A stretch of 64,000 nucleotides of DNA from Mesostigma viride (GCA_009746045.1 RPFO01000167.1:1688011-1752010); one strand, 5' to 3'. Positions 1 through 9,512 are shown, numbered from the stretch's first letter. Notes: generated from the letters alone by a model not told the origin. Made by a program: numbers and translations.

Positions 1-1
1 C

Positions 2-631
2 TTGGCCGTTTTATTGGCGTTTGATTCGTTCAGCCAAATGGAGAGAATTATGTACGCCCAGCTAGCTGATATGAACTTCTGTATTCAAGAGGGTTTTTTC
101 AGACCACAGATGGATCTAAGAGTGCCCATAGACCCAAGGACGGAGTTCCGCCTTTTGGTGTCGTTCATTACAAAGGGGCCAAAGATAGAGTTGGGGGAAG
201 AGGAAGGGGCTCAGCTTGGGTGCACCTACGGGCGCGCATTTTACCCGAATGTTACGCATTCTCTGCGCGTGAGGGCTGATGCATGTGTAGGGGCAGTACC
301 CCTCAACATGAACTTTTTCTTGCTCTCTGACCCGATCGTGAGGGATGGGGATCGCATGCGTAGTACGCGAAAGTGCTCCAAGGAGGGGTGTGGGTGCGAA
401 ACAGGACCTCATATCAAGTGGTGTAGAGGATGTAGGGATGCCAGATATTGCAGTGAGGAGTGCCAGCGTGCGGACTGGAGTAGGCATAAGGATAGATGCG
501 AACGTCTGAGGCAAGCGAGGGAGGTGCTGGCAGGGGTGAAGTGGGGGGTTAACGTGACGACGATACTGGATAAAACTATGGGGTCTGATGTCGACTTCTC
601 CTTCAACTTCCACGACGGCTCTGCCTCTTAG
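2..631 (+). CDS. MYND zinc-finger protein, 5' end outside window
   Basis: The frame is open from the left edge, so the true start may lie upstream; the first in-window ATG is at base 38. The C-terminal third (about residues 125-166 of the visible frame) is a MYND-type zinc finger. The cysteines are C125, C130/C132, C141, C144, C150 and C154, followed by the typical E-C-Q-x3-W-S-x-H-K-x2-C ending (H162, C166). MYND fingers bind two zinc ions and mediate protein-protein contacts. The preceding 120 residues match no family I recognise. It ends with TAG at 629-631. The context is a gene-dense block with AT-rich spacers. A catalytic domain beyond the left edge cannot be excluded. Confidence 0.75.
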   Translation: MAVLLAFDSFSQMERIMYAQLADMNFCIQEGFFRPQMDLRVPIDPRTEFRLLVSFITKGPKIELGEEEGAQLGCTYGRAFYPNVTHSLRVRADACVGAVPLNMNFFLLSDPIVRDGDRMRSTRKCSKEGCGCETGPHIKWCRGCRDARYCSEECQRADWSRHKDRCERLRQAREVLAGVKWGVNVTTILDKTMGSDVDFSFNFHDGSAS

Positions 632-724
632 AAAAACTTGAAATGTAGAGTAATAACTTGTTTATATGATGTTATTTTAATAATTAATGTTTATAACGTA
701 TCATTTTCCTCCTACGCGCAGGAA

Positions 725-925
725 ATGGTGGAGGTTAAGGAGAGTTTGGCCAAAAGGCAAAGGACCGACACACTTCGACATAATGGAAGGAGTCTTCCAT
801 TGTACATCAAAAAAATAGTCGAGGATTACTGGCTCGCTTCCGACTCGACTCCTCGTCCGAGTCCGGTGATACCGGACAGTGTCAAAGTCTGGAAGGTTTC
901 AGCACATCAATCGCACATTGAATAG
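725..925 (+). CDS. small ORF of 66 codons, unknown function
   Basis: The ATG at 725 lies just after a pyrimidine-rich tract ending in CGCAG, which looks like a 3' splice site. The ORF may therefore be an exon rather than a whole gene. The product is basic at its N-terminus, with an AKRQRTD stretch resembling a nuclear localisation signal, and has no domain I recognise. If GTTTCA at about 892 acts as a donor, the exon ends there and the last dozen codons are intronic. It sits between the MYND gene and the first zinc-signature paralogue, in the same orientation. An AT-rich spacer with an AATAAA-like sequence near 1006 follows. Confidence 0.35.
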   Translation: MVEVKESLAKRQRTDTLRHNGRSLPLYIKKIVEDYWLASDSTPRPSPVIPDSVKVWKVSAHQSHIE

Positions 926-1089
926 ATAATGTTTTATCGCCATATTGCTGTTCGACAAGTTGCGCCTTGGGGCGTTTCTTTGCGCCAAATTTAAACCTTC
1001 GTATTAATAAACAAGTACAATAAAAAAATTTCAAAACGTTTTTTGAATTTTATTTTCCGGGGCCGGTATGTTATCGTAACTTGTCGCAG
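926..1089. other. spacer with hairpin motif and AATAAA
   Basis: AT-rich spacer. It carries the first hairpin-motif copy (960-979, GCGCC/GGCGT arms), TTAATAAACA near 1004 as a possible polyadenylation signal, and a GGCCGGTATGTT...CGCAG segment running directly into the next ATG. That last segment is shared with the spacer before 2236. Confidence 0.5.
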
Positions 1090-1955
1090 ATGTCCGGTTC
1101 GACGGAAGATTCGTCCGATTCGTCTAGTCACCTCCTGATGGAGGATTGGCAACGACTTCAACAACACCAAGCGGTTGCCACTGTCATTCAGAGTGTTGCT
1201 CGCTCAATAGGGGCGCCGCGCAAGTGTGATGTGTCCACTTGCAAGAAAACCGCTCTCGGATTTGACTTGTATTGCCGAAAGCACGAAGAACATTCTCGTC
1301 ACATCGAAAATGCCCTCAGTCGCGGACTTGGAATGGCGGGCGCCCTCGGACCTGGATTGGCGGGGGGGCCCTGCGACTTCGCCTGGACATGACTGTCGGA
1401 GAGGTCGTGGGTGTAAATTTTGATTTCACCAGGGGAGACGAGTACTTCCTTGAAGATTGGATAGTCAAAGACTCCGCGACAGGTGCGGACTTGGCAAAGG
1501 GAGGCTACGTTGCCGGCGCCCAAGAAAATGGTTGGAGTAGCTTGAGATGCTTTTTGATGACGACACCTTTTGCCGACTCGCGTGACACGGATGTAAGCGA
1601 ACTTTATCGGCGTATGTGTTTTGCACTCGCCGACATTCCGCTGATAACTCAACGAGAGTTCGATTTTCGCGTGGAAACAAAAGCCAAAGCGATTGTATCC
1701 GGCGTGAAGGCGATTGTGGAGGAGGAGCAGGATTCTCTGTGTGCAGAGTATTTGGAGAGAGTGGCCCCGATGAAGACGAGGAGGTCCGAAATCTATCCTG
1801 ACACCGGCAACAAGGAGGCAAAGTTGGTGGCCGCCAAAGAAGAGATGTTCGCTCGTGTCGATGAAATGGCGGCGAAAGAGGTTCCGAGAGTTCGCTCGAT
1901 CGGTTGTTGCAAAACCTGCAGAGAGTGGAACGAGTCGCGGGACAGTCTATATTGA
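1090..1955 (+). pseudogene. C-x4-C-x10-C-x2-H protein, paralogue 1, frameshifted
   Basis: The ATG follows CGCAG, and the frame reads to a TGA shortly after a run of seven G at 1372-1378. A second frame takes over inside that run and continues to TGA at 1953-1955. A one-base change in the homopolymer would give a single protein of about 288 residues, so either the gene is broken or the assembly has an indel. C46, C51, C62 and H65 form C-x4-C-x10-C-x2-H with K-K after the second Cys. The gene at 2236 has exactly the same spacing, which indicates tandem paralogues. The fold and function are not recognised; zinc binding is inferred from the pattern. The second half is acidic/basic and helix-rich. 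Confidence 0.5.
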
Positions 1956-2235
1956 TATGAGTTGCGCCCGCCGGCGTTTCTCTGGTCTTGAATGCCCCCC
2001 CTCTACATACACATTATATTGTCTGGACATTCGTATGTAGTGACAATCGTAGTCGATGTGATTGCCATTCGTTTGTACGTAGAAAGTGGTTGTTGAGGAA
2101 GTTGCGCCCCAGGGCGTTTCTTTGTTGCATTTTCTTCAAATTTTAGCTCGCATAAATAGATGAAGATGACTTAATAAATGCCAGTTTTTTTTAATAATAT
2201 AAACTACTCGCGGCCGGTATGTTCTGGTTTCGCAG
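1956..2235. other. spacer with two hairpin motifs
   Basis: The hairpin motif occurs at 1962-1981, seven bases after the stop codon, and again at 2102-2121. The arms are GCGCC/GGCGT in both, with different loops. TTAATAAATG near 2170 could be a polyadenylation signal. GGCCGGTATGTT...CGCAG runs into the ATG at 2236, as it does before 1090. Confidence 0.5.
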
Positions 2236-2928
2236 ATGTCCAGTCTGACGGTCGACATAAGGGGACGTCCATATCAGGACGCTGTTTTCCGGATTTTTGA
2301 GAAGGATCCCGAAAAGAAGTGCCGGGATAGGAAATGTAAAAAGCTGTCAATTACCGACATGGGTCTGTGTGGGGAACACATCGTAGCTTTTGGAAAGGAC
2401 ATGATTTCCCGTCATTTGCAACAATACGTTGACAACAATTGTGTGGGAGGGGCGCAGATGGACGTCCTTCTTGAGGATGGAGTGGACGGAGCCAAAAGGG
2501 CTGTAATTCGGCTGTCGGAAATGGATGATGACAAAGAGGACGTGAACATTCGCCTTAAGAGGCACGACGATAACACGGCCGATTGTGTGTTTGGGTCTCG
2601 AGGAGTGGCGGATGAGAGGCAGGTCTTCCATGATGCCGCGGAGAAGGTGGTGGAATGGATGATGGGTTGGTCAAATCTTGACGTTCGCATATTCAACCGT
2701 CTGACGTCTGATTTCCTTCTCCGGGGAAGTTTCAAGATGGTTGACCGTGCAAGGCAGTCCAGGAACCAGGTATCCGTTTCCATGGCCAGTCCGATCGCAC
2801 GCATGATTGAGGGGGCCCTCTTCCGCGCAACCTTGCCTCGAGATTTCGAAAATACCGTGAAGGGCTCGACCGAAAATCAGCAGCGATTTCCCATTCGCGA
2901 ACCACTTATGGGTCGACGGAGGTGGTAA
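2236..2928 (+). CDS. C-x4-C-x10-C-x2-H protein, paralogue 2
   Basis: Uninterrupted 230-codon ORF. Its start is placed like that of paralogue 1: ATG-TCC immediately after CGCAG. C29, C34, C45 and H48 reproduce the C-x4-C-K-K-x8-C-x2-H signature of the upstream gene with identical spacing, although the rest of the two proteins has diverged strongly. I infer a small zinc-binding module near the N-terminus. The remaining 180 residues match no family I know. The C-terminus is basic (G-R-R-R-W). Same orientation as its neighbours. Function unknown. Confidence 0.6.
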   Translation: MSSLTVDIRGRPYQDAVFRIFEKDPEKKCRDRKCKKLSITDMGLCGEHIVAFGKDMISRHLQQYVDNNCVGGAQMDVLLEDGVDGAKRAVIRLSEMDDDKEDVNIRLKRHDDNTADCVFGSRGVADERQVFHDAAEKVVEWMMGWSNLDVRIFNRLTSDFLLRGSFKMVDRARQSRNQVSVSMASPIARMIEGALFRATLPRDFENTVKGSTENQQRFPIREPLMGRRRW

Positions 2929-3191
2929 CGGAATTTTTTTGCATTTCCTTGCCAATTGATTCTTTATGAGGGACATAGAGTTGTTTGTATAGAGAGTGAA
3001 TTGACGAAAGTTGCGACGGCGGTCGCATCTTTTAGTGCGTCGTTCTCTTGTTATGAATCTCTGTTCATTCTGAATTATAACGTTGTTTGTACCTTGACAT
3101 AATGATGCATTTTTTGTATTGAGTTGCGACGTGGGGCGCATCTTCCTGCTGACTCGTATGTTTTTTCCAATTTTTTTGTTTTGTGTTGCAG
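2929..3191. other. spacer with two hairpin motifs
   Basis: The motif occurs at 3011-3030 and 3124-3143. Here it ends in GCATCT instead of GTTTCT. The 3011 copy has arms GCGAC/GTCGC, a fully paired alternative to GCGCC/GGCGT. A T-rich tract ending in TTGCAG precedes the ATG at 3192. Confidence 0.5.
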
Positions 3192-4878
3192 ATGGAAAAG
3201 GGCGGCCCTACATCGCAGGTGGTCGGCGACTCTCCCCCTAGGGGGGAAGGGTCAGAAGGGCAACCAGTTCAGGCCCAAGGCGCCTCCCACAACAGCCTCC
3301 TCACAAGCGTGCAAGGGAGGGCACGCCCCCCCAATGGTGGAATCTGGTGTCAGCTTTGCCGCGGTCACTGGGAAGGATGAGTACCACGGTGGTCTTGAGA
3401 TGGTGGACGATCCGGTTAAGCGGATTCAGATTGAGCGGTTTGAGCGACTCGCGAATGGCACTCGTGAACAGCAATTCGCGCTGTACCAAGACATCCTTAA
3501 TGACAAACCTGAAGTCGCCAAGGTGCCTTATACCTCCAAGCGCACATTCATGCCTCGTTTCGAAACCCTGCTCCAGCAGGAGCTAAGGTTGCGTCGGTTG
3601 GCTCAGAATGCGCCAGAGACAGTAGCCGCCGCGCCCTCCCATGCCGCGCCTGCCGCAGTAGCCCAAAAGAGGGGGGAGAGTGTGCACGAGTCGGCCGCAG
3701 TGCCCTCAACCGCAAGGGATCCCCCCGCGACTTCCAAGCCGGTCGCGACGGGCGATATGCCCCCGCCGCGGCAGAGGGGAAGGGGGAAGGGGGTCGATGG
3801 AGGGGAAGTCCTCGATGTTTTCGATATGACGCTGGGCAATTTGGAAGGTGGCGGGCCGATCTTCGTAAGTCTCCGCCCATTAAATTGATGTCGTGAAATA
3901 CAATACGCATTTTTTTGCAATATTCGCCAGACATGTCATTTCCGACAACTAAGCGGATTTTTACTTTCCGTTGAAATGTTCGCAGGGCCGGCAAGAGGAT
4001 GTGGTGCAAGAGAAGCCCGCTCAATGGCGGGAAGCACCCAGGTACATGAGTGCGTCAGATTCCTCTCCGGTTTACTTGTATTGAAAAGGTTTGCGTGCGT
4101 ATATCCTTGTTTATTTTTGTAGTAATTTTTTTCTTGTGAATGGACAATCGCGTTTGCTATTTTTACAGGGAAGTCCGTTCGAGCAGCAAGAGGGCGGTGA
4201 CAGGAGGGGAAGTGGATCTTACGGTGGTTCCACTGCAGAGGGGGGAAGGGTAAGTTACCGTTGACTTAGTAATCGAAAGTTTAGGTTCGTCCTCAATGGA
4301 CAGAGTTACGACGGCCGGCGTTTCTTTACACTTTTCTTACATTAAAAATCTTCCGTTGATAATGTTCTTGCAGGAAGCCGGTCGTCAGGGTGGGGCAAAT
4401 CTCCAGGGAGAGGGGGCTATCGCTGTCGGTGAGCCTGTGTCAGAGGGCGCGGGTGGAAGCGACGGCGATACTGCGAAAATGACACGCTTTAAGGAGCAAG
4501 CGGATGCTTATAAACTGAGAAGTTGGCAAAGCGGGTTGTGGCCGAGGTGAGAACGGAAACAGCCCCACCTGAGGTACGGAACCAGATGATGACTCTCCAT
4601 CAAGTCGCTGAGTTGATCGTGAAGAATGCGTGCGCGCCCGATGGCGCCACACAGCCTGAGGAGATCCCGAGCGCCAAGGCCTTGATAAAGTGGATGCAGG
4701 AGAACCTGTTCGAGGGCAAAGGAAGGAGAGGAAGTGTAAACTGTTGACGGTGACGATGGCGGACGCCAAGACTCTGATCAAGATGTTGAAGGAACACGAT
4801 GCCCGCCGGGACAAGTCTCCGAAGATCGCGAAGGGGTCGAAGAAAGCGGCTGAAGCAGCAGCGGTTGAGGGGAATGAG
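3192..4878 (+). pseudogene. 5' part of a long, multiply frameshifted multi-exon gene of unknown function
   Basis: Coding-like sequence with plausible GT-AG introns at 3865-3985, 4042-4168 and about 4250-4373. The main frame of the first exon (to 3864) contains V-P-Y-T-S-K-R-T-F and is rich in Ala/Pro/Gly near its end. It joins the N-terminal ATG frame at 3192 only if a frameshift occurs near the G-run at about 3241; an internal ATG at 3332 is the alternative. Further frame changes are needed near 4520 (before A-K-R-V-V-A-E) and near 4730 (before a Lys/Ala-rich tail). The breaks could be decay or long-read indels. No domain is recognised. It continues in frame-like fashion into 5298-8551. Confidence 0.4.
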
Positions 4879-5297
4879 GTAAGTCTACCTCTGTTGTGAG
4901 GGGGGCTTTGTTCTTGAGGTCCACGTTTCATGTAGGTTGCGACGGCCGGCGTTTCTCAAGTGTGACACTTACTTCCTTTTGTTATTCTTTCCTGATTTCG
5001 CATCGTTGAGGGAAATGAGCCAAGTGTACCTCTGTTGTGAGGGGGCTTCTTGAGGTTTAGGTTTCATCTAGGTTGCGACGGCCGGCGTTTCTCAAGTGTG
5101 ACACTTCCTTTCGGTTATGCTTTCCTGATTTTTTCATATCATTGTTAAGGGGAACGAGGTAAGTATACCTCTGTTGTGAGGGGGGCTTTGATGTTGAGGT
5201 TCAGGTTTCATGTAGGTTGCGACGGCCGGCGTTTCTCAATCGACATTTACTTTATTCCTTTTGGTTATGCTTTCCTGATTTTTTCGCATCACTGCAG
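4879..5297 (+). repeat. intron made of three tandem copies of about 140 bp, each with donor and hairpin motif
   Basis: Starting at 4877, 5012 and 5157 the same block recurs: exon-end GAG, a donor-like GTAAGT, TACCTCTGTTGTGAGG, a T-rich stretch, the hairpin motif (4937-4956, 5073-5092, 5217-5236) and TTTCCTGATTT. The middle copy has a degraded donor (GCCAAGT); the first and third keep GTAAGT. The acceptor CTGCAG ends at 5297. The intron therefore grew by duplicating the exon-end/donor junction together with the motif. Confidence 0.8.
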
Positions 5298-6474
5298 TAC
5301 GTGCAGGCCGAGAGGGCGACCCACGCGGCCATCCTGTACTCAATCAGCCTCGACCAGCACGCGCGCGCTCGATGAAAATAGAGTACGTGGACTGCTGCCG
5401 TCGACGAACACCAGAAGGGACTCTCCGAAGCACTTGCGACCTACAAGGGGAAGGCGCTGAAGGGAAAGGGGAAAGGAAAGGAGGTGGAGGTTGCGGATGC
5501 TCCCGTGTCTCTGCTTGAGAAATGGGAGAAGTCCCCGGTGTCGCAGGATGATGATGACATCCTGGATGTGAACGATGAGATCGCGAAGGGCAAACGGTTG
5601 CGGAAGCAGCTTGCCGTTCAGCCTCGGGACCTCGATGAGATGTCCAAAGCCTTGGTGCATCGAAATCGGGTGTGGACAAGGAACCTGTTCGTGGGGCCTC
5701 AGAAGCTCCTCGCACGAGACTTGCATCTGTCTAGAGCCGAGCAGAACGCCACCATTTTTGCAAACTCGGAGTCCGACTACGGCCACGACAAGCTGGTGAT
5801 TCCTGTGTGGCGGTACTCGTTCCAGTTTTTGGCTGACCGGTGCCCCAACACTTTTCATGACTGGATGAAAAAGGAAGGCACCCAGCGTCAGCTCGCGCAA
5901 CTCTTCGGGGAGATGGGGGGGCACGGACAATGAAGGCTGGCTACGCTCGCGCAATGACTGACAAAGAGATTGATATCTACCTGCGAACGAGCTCGGCCAA
6001 GGGAATGGCCGAAGCTGCTTCCACCGCGGTTCTGACAGGACGGCCGATATTCTGGACGATCTTAAGCCCGTGGACGTGAGAAAGGCCGCGCTTTTGGACA
6101 GTTTGTGCAAGTCCGCCTGGGAGATGGCTCCACTCGAGAAGAAGCCACCGTTGCCGCCAGCCATTTGCGGCTTTCTCGTGCTGGACGGGAACCACTTTAC
6201 CACACTCATCAAATCGGTGAAATTCGAACTGGTCACCCAATATGACGGTGGACCAAAGATCTGTGTGGTACCAGGCAATGCTGAATGGTTTCATGAAGGC
6301 GGAAAAGCTCAGGGTCGTTGCGCGGGGAGGGAAGGAGCAGGAGGTCACGAAGACCGTGGCCGCGGCGAAGCTGGAGGAGTGGGCAACTGATTGGACGAAT
6401 TTCGGGGGGTGGACGTGCAGATGCTCAAGGGTGAGACCATCCTGCCGACCTGGTGGCAGATCCGTGAACAGAAG
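5298..6474 (+). pseudogene. middle part of the frameshifted unknown gene
   Basis: Follows the triplicated intron. Coding character jumps between frames at about 5390, 5925, 6045, 6255 and 6407, and the pieces read as one protein if each break is a single-base indel. Recognisable stretches are an acidic D-D-D-D-I-L-D segment near 5550, the sequence around N-S-E-S-D-Y-G-H-D-K (about 5765) and W-W-Q-I-R-E-Q-K at the exon end. The donor AAG/GTAAGC is at 6475. I know no family with this sequence. The density of frame breaks, against none in the GH5 genes of the same window, favours real decay over uniform sequencing error. Confidence 0.4.
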
Positions 6475-6728
6475 GTAAGCCAGGTTGCGACCGCCGGCGT
6501 TTCTATAAGTGGTTTTCTTGTGTTAATTTCAGTATGCCATTAGTTCGGTCAAGATGCGACCGCCGGCGTTTCTATAAGGGGTTTTCATGTTCCACCTTAG
6601 CATGCCATATTTTGGTCAAGATGCGACCGCCGGCGTTTCTGTCAGTCGTTTCTTGTTCTCAGTTGAGTTGTGCTTATTTGGGAGGACTGTCGATGTGTCT
6701 CTGCGCGTTGTTGCCCTACGGGATGCAG
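6475..6728 (+). repeat. second intron with triplicated hairpin motif
   Basis: After the donor at 6475 the motif occurs at 6485-6504, 6554-6573 and 6621-6640, within units of about 68 bp carrying ATGCCAT...GGTCAAGATGCGACCG. The acceptor is GATGCAG, ending at 6728. Here the core reads GCGACCGCCGGCG, versus GCGACGGCCGGCG in the 4.9-kb intron. Each intron's copies are thus more alike to each other than between introns, consistent with local amplification. Confidence 0.75.
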
Positions 6729-8551
6729 GTTACCGAACAAGTCGGCAAGATGATCGAAGTTGTCAGGCAGCTCGGGAACGCCATGAACGCCGAGGACACA
6801 GCCCAAGCCAAGGCAACGTGGGGCTCAGCGCTGGGGGATGTGCACCGGGCCTACCAGGCATATGGACCCGTCAAGAGAGGGAAGGGCGTGTCTCTCCCAA
6901 CTCCTCTGTACGGCAAGATCTGGGCGATTGTGAAGCCCTTTTGGCAGAAAGGAGAGCAAGCCAAGGCCGAAGGGGACGGCGCAGGCGACAAGGCAGGGGG
7001 GCTGAAGAGACGGACAAGTGGGGGCCGGACCAGAAGAACTTCATGCAGCGCTGGCTGTTCTGGTGTGAGGACCCTTTGAAGCCCGCTGTCGACGGCAAGC
7101 CGGCGATCGCACAGGATATCGCGGCTCGGCAAGACTTCCTTGACGCGCGCCCTAAAGACAAGGCGCACGAACTGTCCATTTTCACCGCGCATCGGGAACT
7201 TGCGAGTTTCCAGTACTTCGACAGCCTGATCCAAGCGCCGATCATGTCCTGTGAGGCCCCTCCCAGCAACCTGATAAAAATAATGGAAGTCGCCAAGAAT
7301 TTGATAGAGGCGGCAAAGCAATTCGCCCACATCAAGTTCCTGGAGAACCCCCTGATGGCCGCTTGCAAACAACTAAACGGGACTTTCGACCCCGTATTGG
7401 TGAGGGAGCACGTGTTTGGCGTGAAGCTGAAGGGCACCTTCGCCACGGACCTCGACAAGTTCATCGCCGACTGCCGCCTGACCAGAGACTTTTGGCGGGT
7501 GGTCGTCACGGCCACGAGGGCGATCATTCTCACGCTGAGGGACCTTCCGCCGGCTAAAAGGAAAGTGGTCGACCAGAAGGACTGGAAGTTCCCGAGAGGG
7601 CTGCTCGCTTCCCACCCCCGTCATTTGTATGACGATTTGGGGGTGAAGACCAAACATCTGCTGGGTGTGCCAAAGGAGGCGGCGGCGGAGGTCGAGAAGG
7701 AGGTCGAGGAGGCGGCGGAGGAGGGGACTACCAAGGCCAAGAAGGGGTGGCGGGACAGGTTGGAAGCCTACAGCGATTGGAAGGGGGTGAGGATGGGATC
7801 CGACTGGATCGCATACAGGACAATGACATGGAAGGAAAACGAAAAAAGAAAGGATCTGGTGGTGACGAAGGTGGTGGACGAGTTGTGCACGGGGTCTGAC
7901 AAAATTCCTCGGTCGCTGAAGGACCAGGCGTTTGCTGTGCTGGACCTGGCAGCTGACAGCAACGAGAAGTGGAGGAACCTGCGCAAGTGGGACCAGACTG
8001 CATTCCGGAGGACAGCCACATTCCCAAACCCTCCTCGCATTTGAGCCCGGTCGTGTGGGATGTGGTTGACAAGATGACCAACGCCCTTTTTAGGGGACCC
8101 TGCAGAGTTCTGCTGGTGTTCGGGGAGCCCGCCCATATCCGCCGGTGGAAGCGCCTGGTCCGCCTTATCAAATATTGGCTTGTTGAAGATGGGTGGAAGA
8201 CCTCGCCTACTTTGCCGACGACGATTCTTCGTCTGATGAGGATGATGATTCGGAGAAGGGGGAAGAGGGGGAGGAGGAAGTGGGGGAGGTGGATGAGGAT
8301 GAGGATGAGAGGAGGAGGATGAGGAGGACGAGGAGGACGAGGAGGACGAGGAGGACGAGGAGGAGGATATTGCTGAGGGGCACCCGCCCGGGAGGAGGGG
8401 CAGGCGGAGGGGGAGAAAGGGGATGGGGAGGAGAGGGGAGGAGGAGGAGAGGGACGGGGGAGGAGATGGAAGGGGAGGGAAAAAGCGCAGTCGGGATGAT
8501 GGAGGCTCGCGTGATGAGACAATGGGGGGGATGAAGACAACAGGGGGGGAG
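6729..8551 (+). pseudogene. 3' large exon of the frameshifted unknown gene
   Basis: Starts after CAG at 6728 with V-T-E-Q-V-G-K-M-I-E. The frame changes near 7010, then one frame runs to TGA at 8042, and coding shifts again near 8005. The downstream piece contains S-P-V-V-W-D-V-V-D-K and a hydrophobic C-R-V-L-L-V-F-G stretch. It ends in a long Asp/Glu-rich acidic run and Arg/Gly-rich low complexity (8215-8500). The donor GAG/GTAAGC is at 8552. The acidic tail and basic segments would suit a nuclear or nucleic-acid-associated protein, but that is only inference. No catalytic motif is seen. Confidence 0.4.
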
Positions 8552-8930
8552 GTAAGCGCCAGCGTGCTGGTGAAGGAGACTCGAGGCCTGTCGTTGGAAA
8601 CGCCGGCGGGCGTATCTGTGATGAGGAGGGGGATCGCCAGCGGAGGGAGGCTCGCGGCCTGTTACTGGAAACGCCGGCGGGCGTATCTGTGATGAGGAGG
8701 GGGATCGCCAGCAGGAAGGAGGCTCGCGGCCTGTTACTGGAAACGCCGGCGGGCGTATCTGTGATGAGGGGGATCGCCAGCAGGAAGGAGGCTCGCAGCC
8801 TGTTACTGGTAACGCCGGCGGGCGTATCTGTGATGAGGATGGGGATCGCCAGCAGGAAGCAGGCTCGCGGCCTGTTACTGGTAGCGCCGGCGGGCGTTCC
8901 CGATTTACGGGAGGCGGTCGTGTCCGACAG
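8552..8930 (+). repeat. five-copy tandem repeat of about 72 bp carrying the hairpin motif in reverse orientation
   Basis: Reverse-orientation motif copies (GGAAACGCCGGCGGGCGTAT-like) sit at 8596-8617, 8667-8688, 8739-8760, 8808-8829 and 8880-8901. Spacing is 71, 72, 69 and 72 bases, nearly always a multiple of three. An open frame through copies 2-5 reads a 24-residue unit with L-L-L-E-T-P-A-G-V-S-V, so the array may be translated. A donor-like GTAAGC at 8552 instead makes it intronic. Both readings remain open. Confidence 0.7.
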
Positions 8931-9076
8931 ATGGGAATGAGGCCTCGTCAGGATTCATGGGGACCCCCGGTTGAGGGGACCCCCGCCCTCGCCTCGGTTT
9001 CTTTGGGTATGGATGACGATCCCGTACCGTCGTCAGGAAGGACGGTTGTGATGACTTTGCCCCCCCGCCGACGGGG

Positions 9077-9391
9077 ATGGAGCAATGCCCGGACACGATA
9101 CTGCTGAATGAGGATGACGATCCGGTCCCGTCGGCTGACACGGATTTTGTTGCGAGCACCCCACTGCAGAAGAGGGTATTGGAGGCTCGTAACGTGGAGG
9201 GTCCGCCGACAGTCTCAGGTGGAGGGCCGGCGTTTGCCGGATTGATGCGCCCGACTGAGGTGGTCGATGTTGAGGCGCCGCCAGGGACATCGACCGCACC
9301 GTTGACCGCATTGACGGATATCTTCGATCGACCAAGGATGCCCTTCCACGCTCCAACGGTACATTCGGCCGGTAAATTTCATTTTCAATAA
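9077..9391 (+). CDS. exon-like ORF of unknown function
   Basis: Open frame of 104 codons. It starts at ATG 9077 and ends in TAA, or at a possible donor GTAAAT near 9372. The sequence is acidic and Pro/Gly/Thr-rich, with no recognised domain. It probably belongs to the same decayed gene as the 3.2-8.5 kb pieces: same orientation, comparable composition and a following exon at 9513. An AT-rich putative intron (9372-9512) ends in a CGTGCAG acceptor. Confidence 0.3.
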   Translation: MEQCPDTILLNEDDDPVPSADTDFVASTPLQKRVLEARNVEGPPTVSGGGPAFAGLMRPTEVVDVEAPPGTSTAPLTALTDIFDRPRMPFHAPTVHSAGKFHFQ

Positions 9392-9512
9392 ACGAGTTTA
9401 ATAAGTACCTTAATATATTTCTACATAAGTTTTTTTGCATCAGTCCATGGCTTCATTGATTTCTCACACGACCCTTCCGTATTCATGTTAATTGGCATGT
9501 GCTTACGTGCAG

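Larger units (their letters stand above)
960..6640 (+). repeat. dispersed 20-nt hairpin motif, 12 forward copies
   Basis: Forward copies lie at 960, 1962, 2102, 3011, 3124, 4306, 4937, 5073, 5217, 6485, 6554 and 6621 (each 20 nt). The consensus is TTGCGACNGCCGGCGTTTCT. Five-base arms flank a four-base loop and show covariation-like alternatives: GCGCC with GGCGT, and GCGAC with GTCGC (3011). Copies sit in spacers just after stop codons or inside introns. Reverse-orientation copies are in the 8.6-8.9 kb array. I saw none after 9 kb. Confidence 0.75.

Noticed and set aside
116-613. Minus-strand frames opposite the MYND gene
   Set aside because: Shadow frames; only the plus strand shows a domain.
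1066-1089. Trans-spliced leader acceptor before each small gene
   Set aside because: CAG before ATG occurs at several genes, but ordinary cis introns with GT donors are present in the same block and no leader sequence is identifiable.
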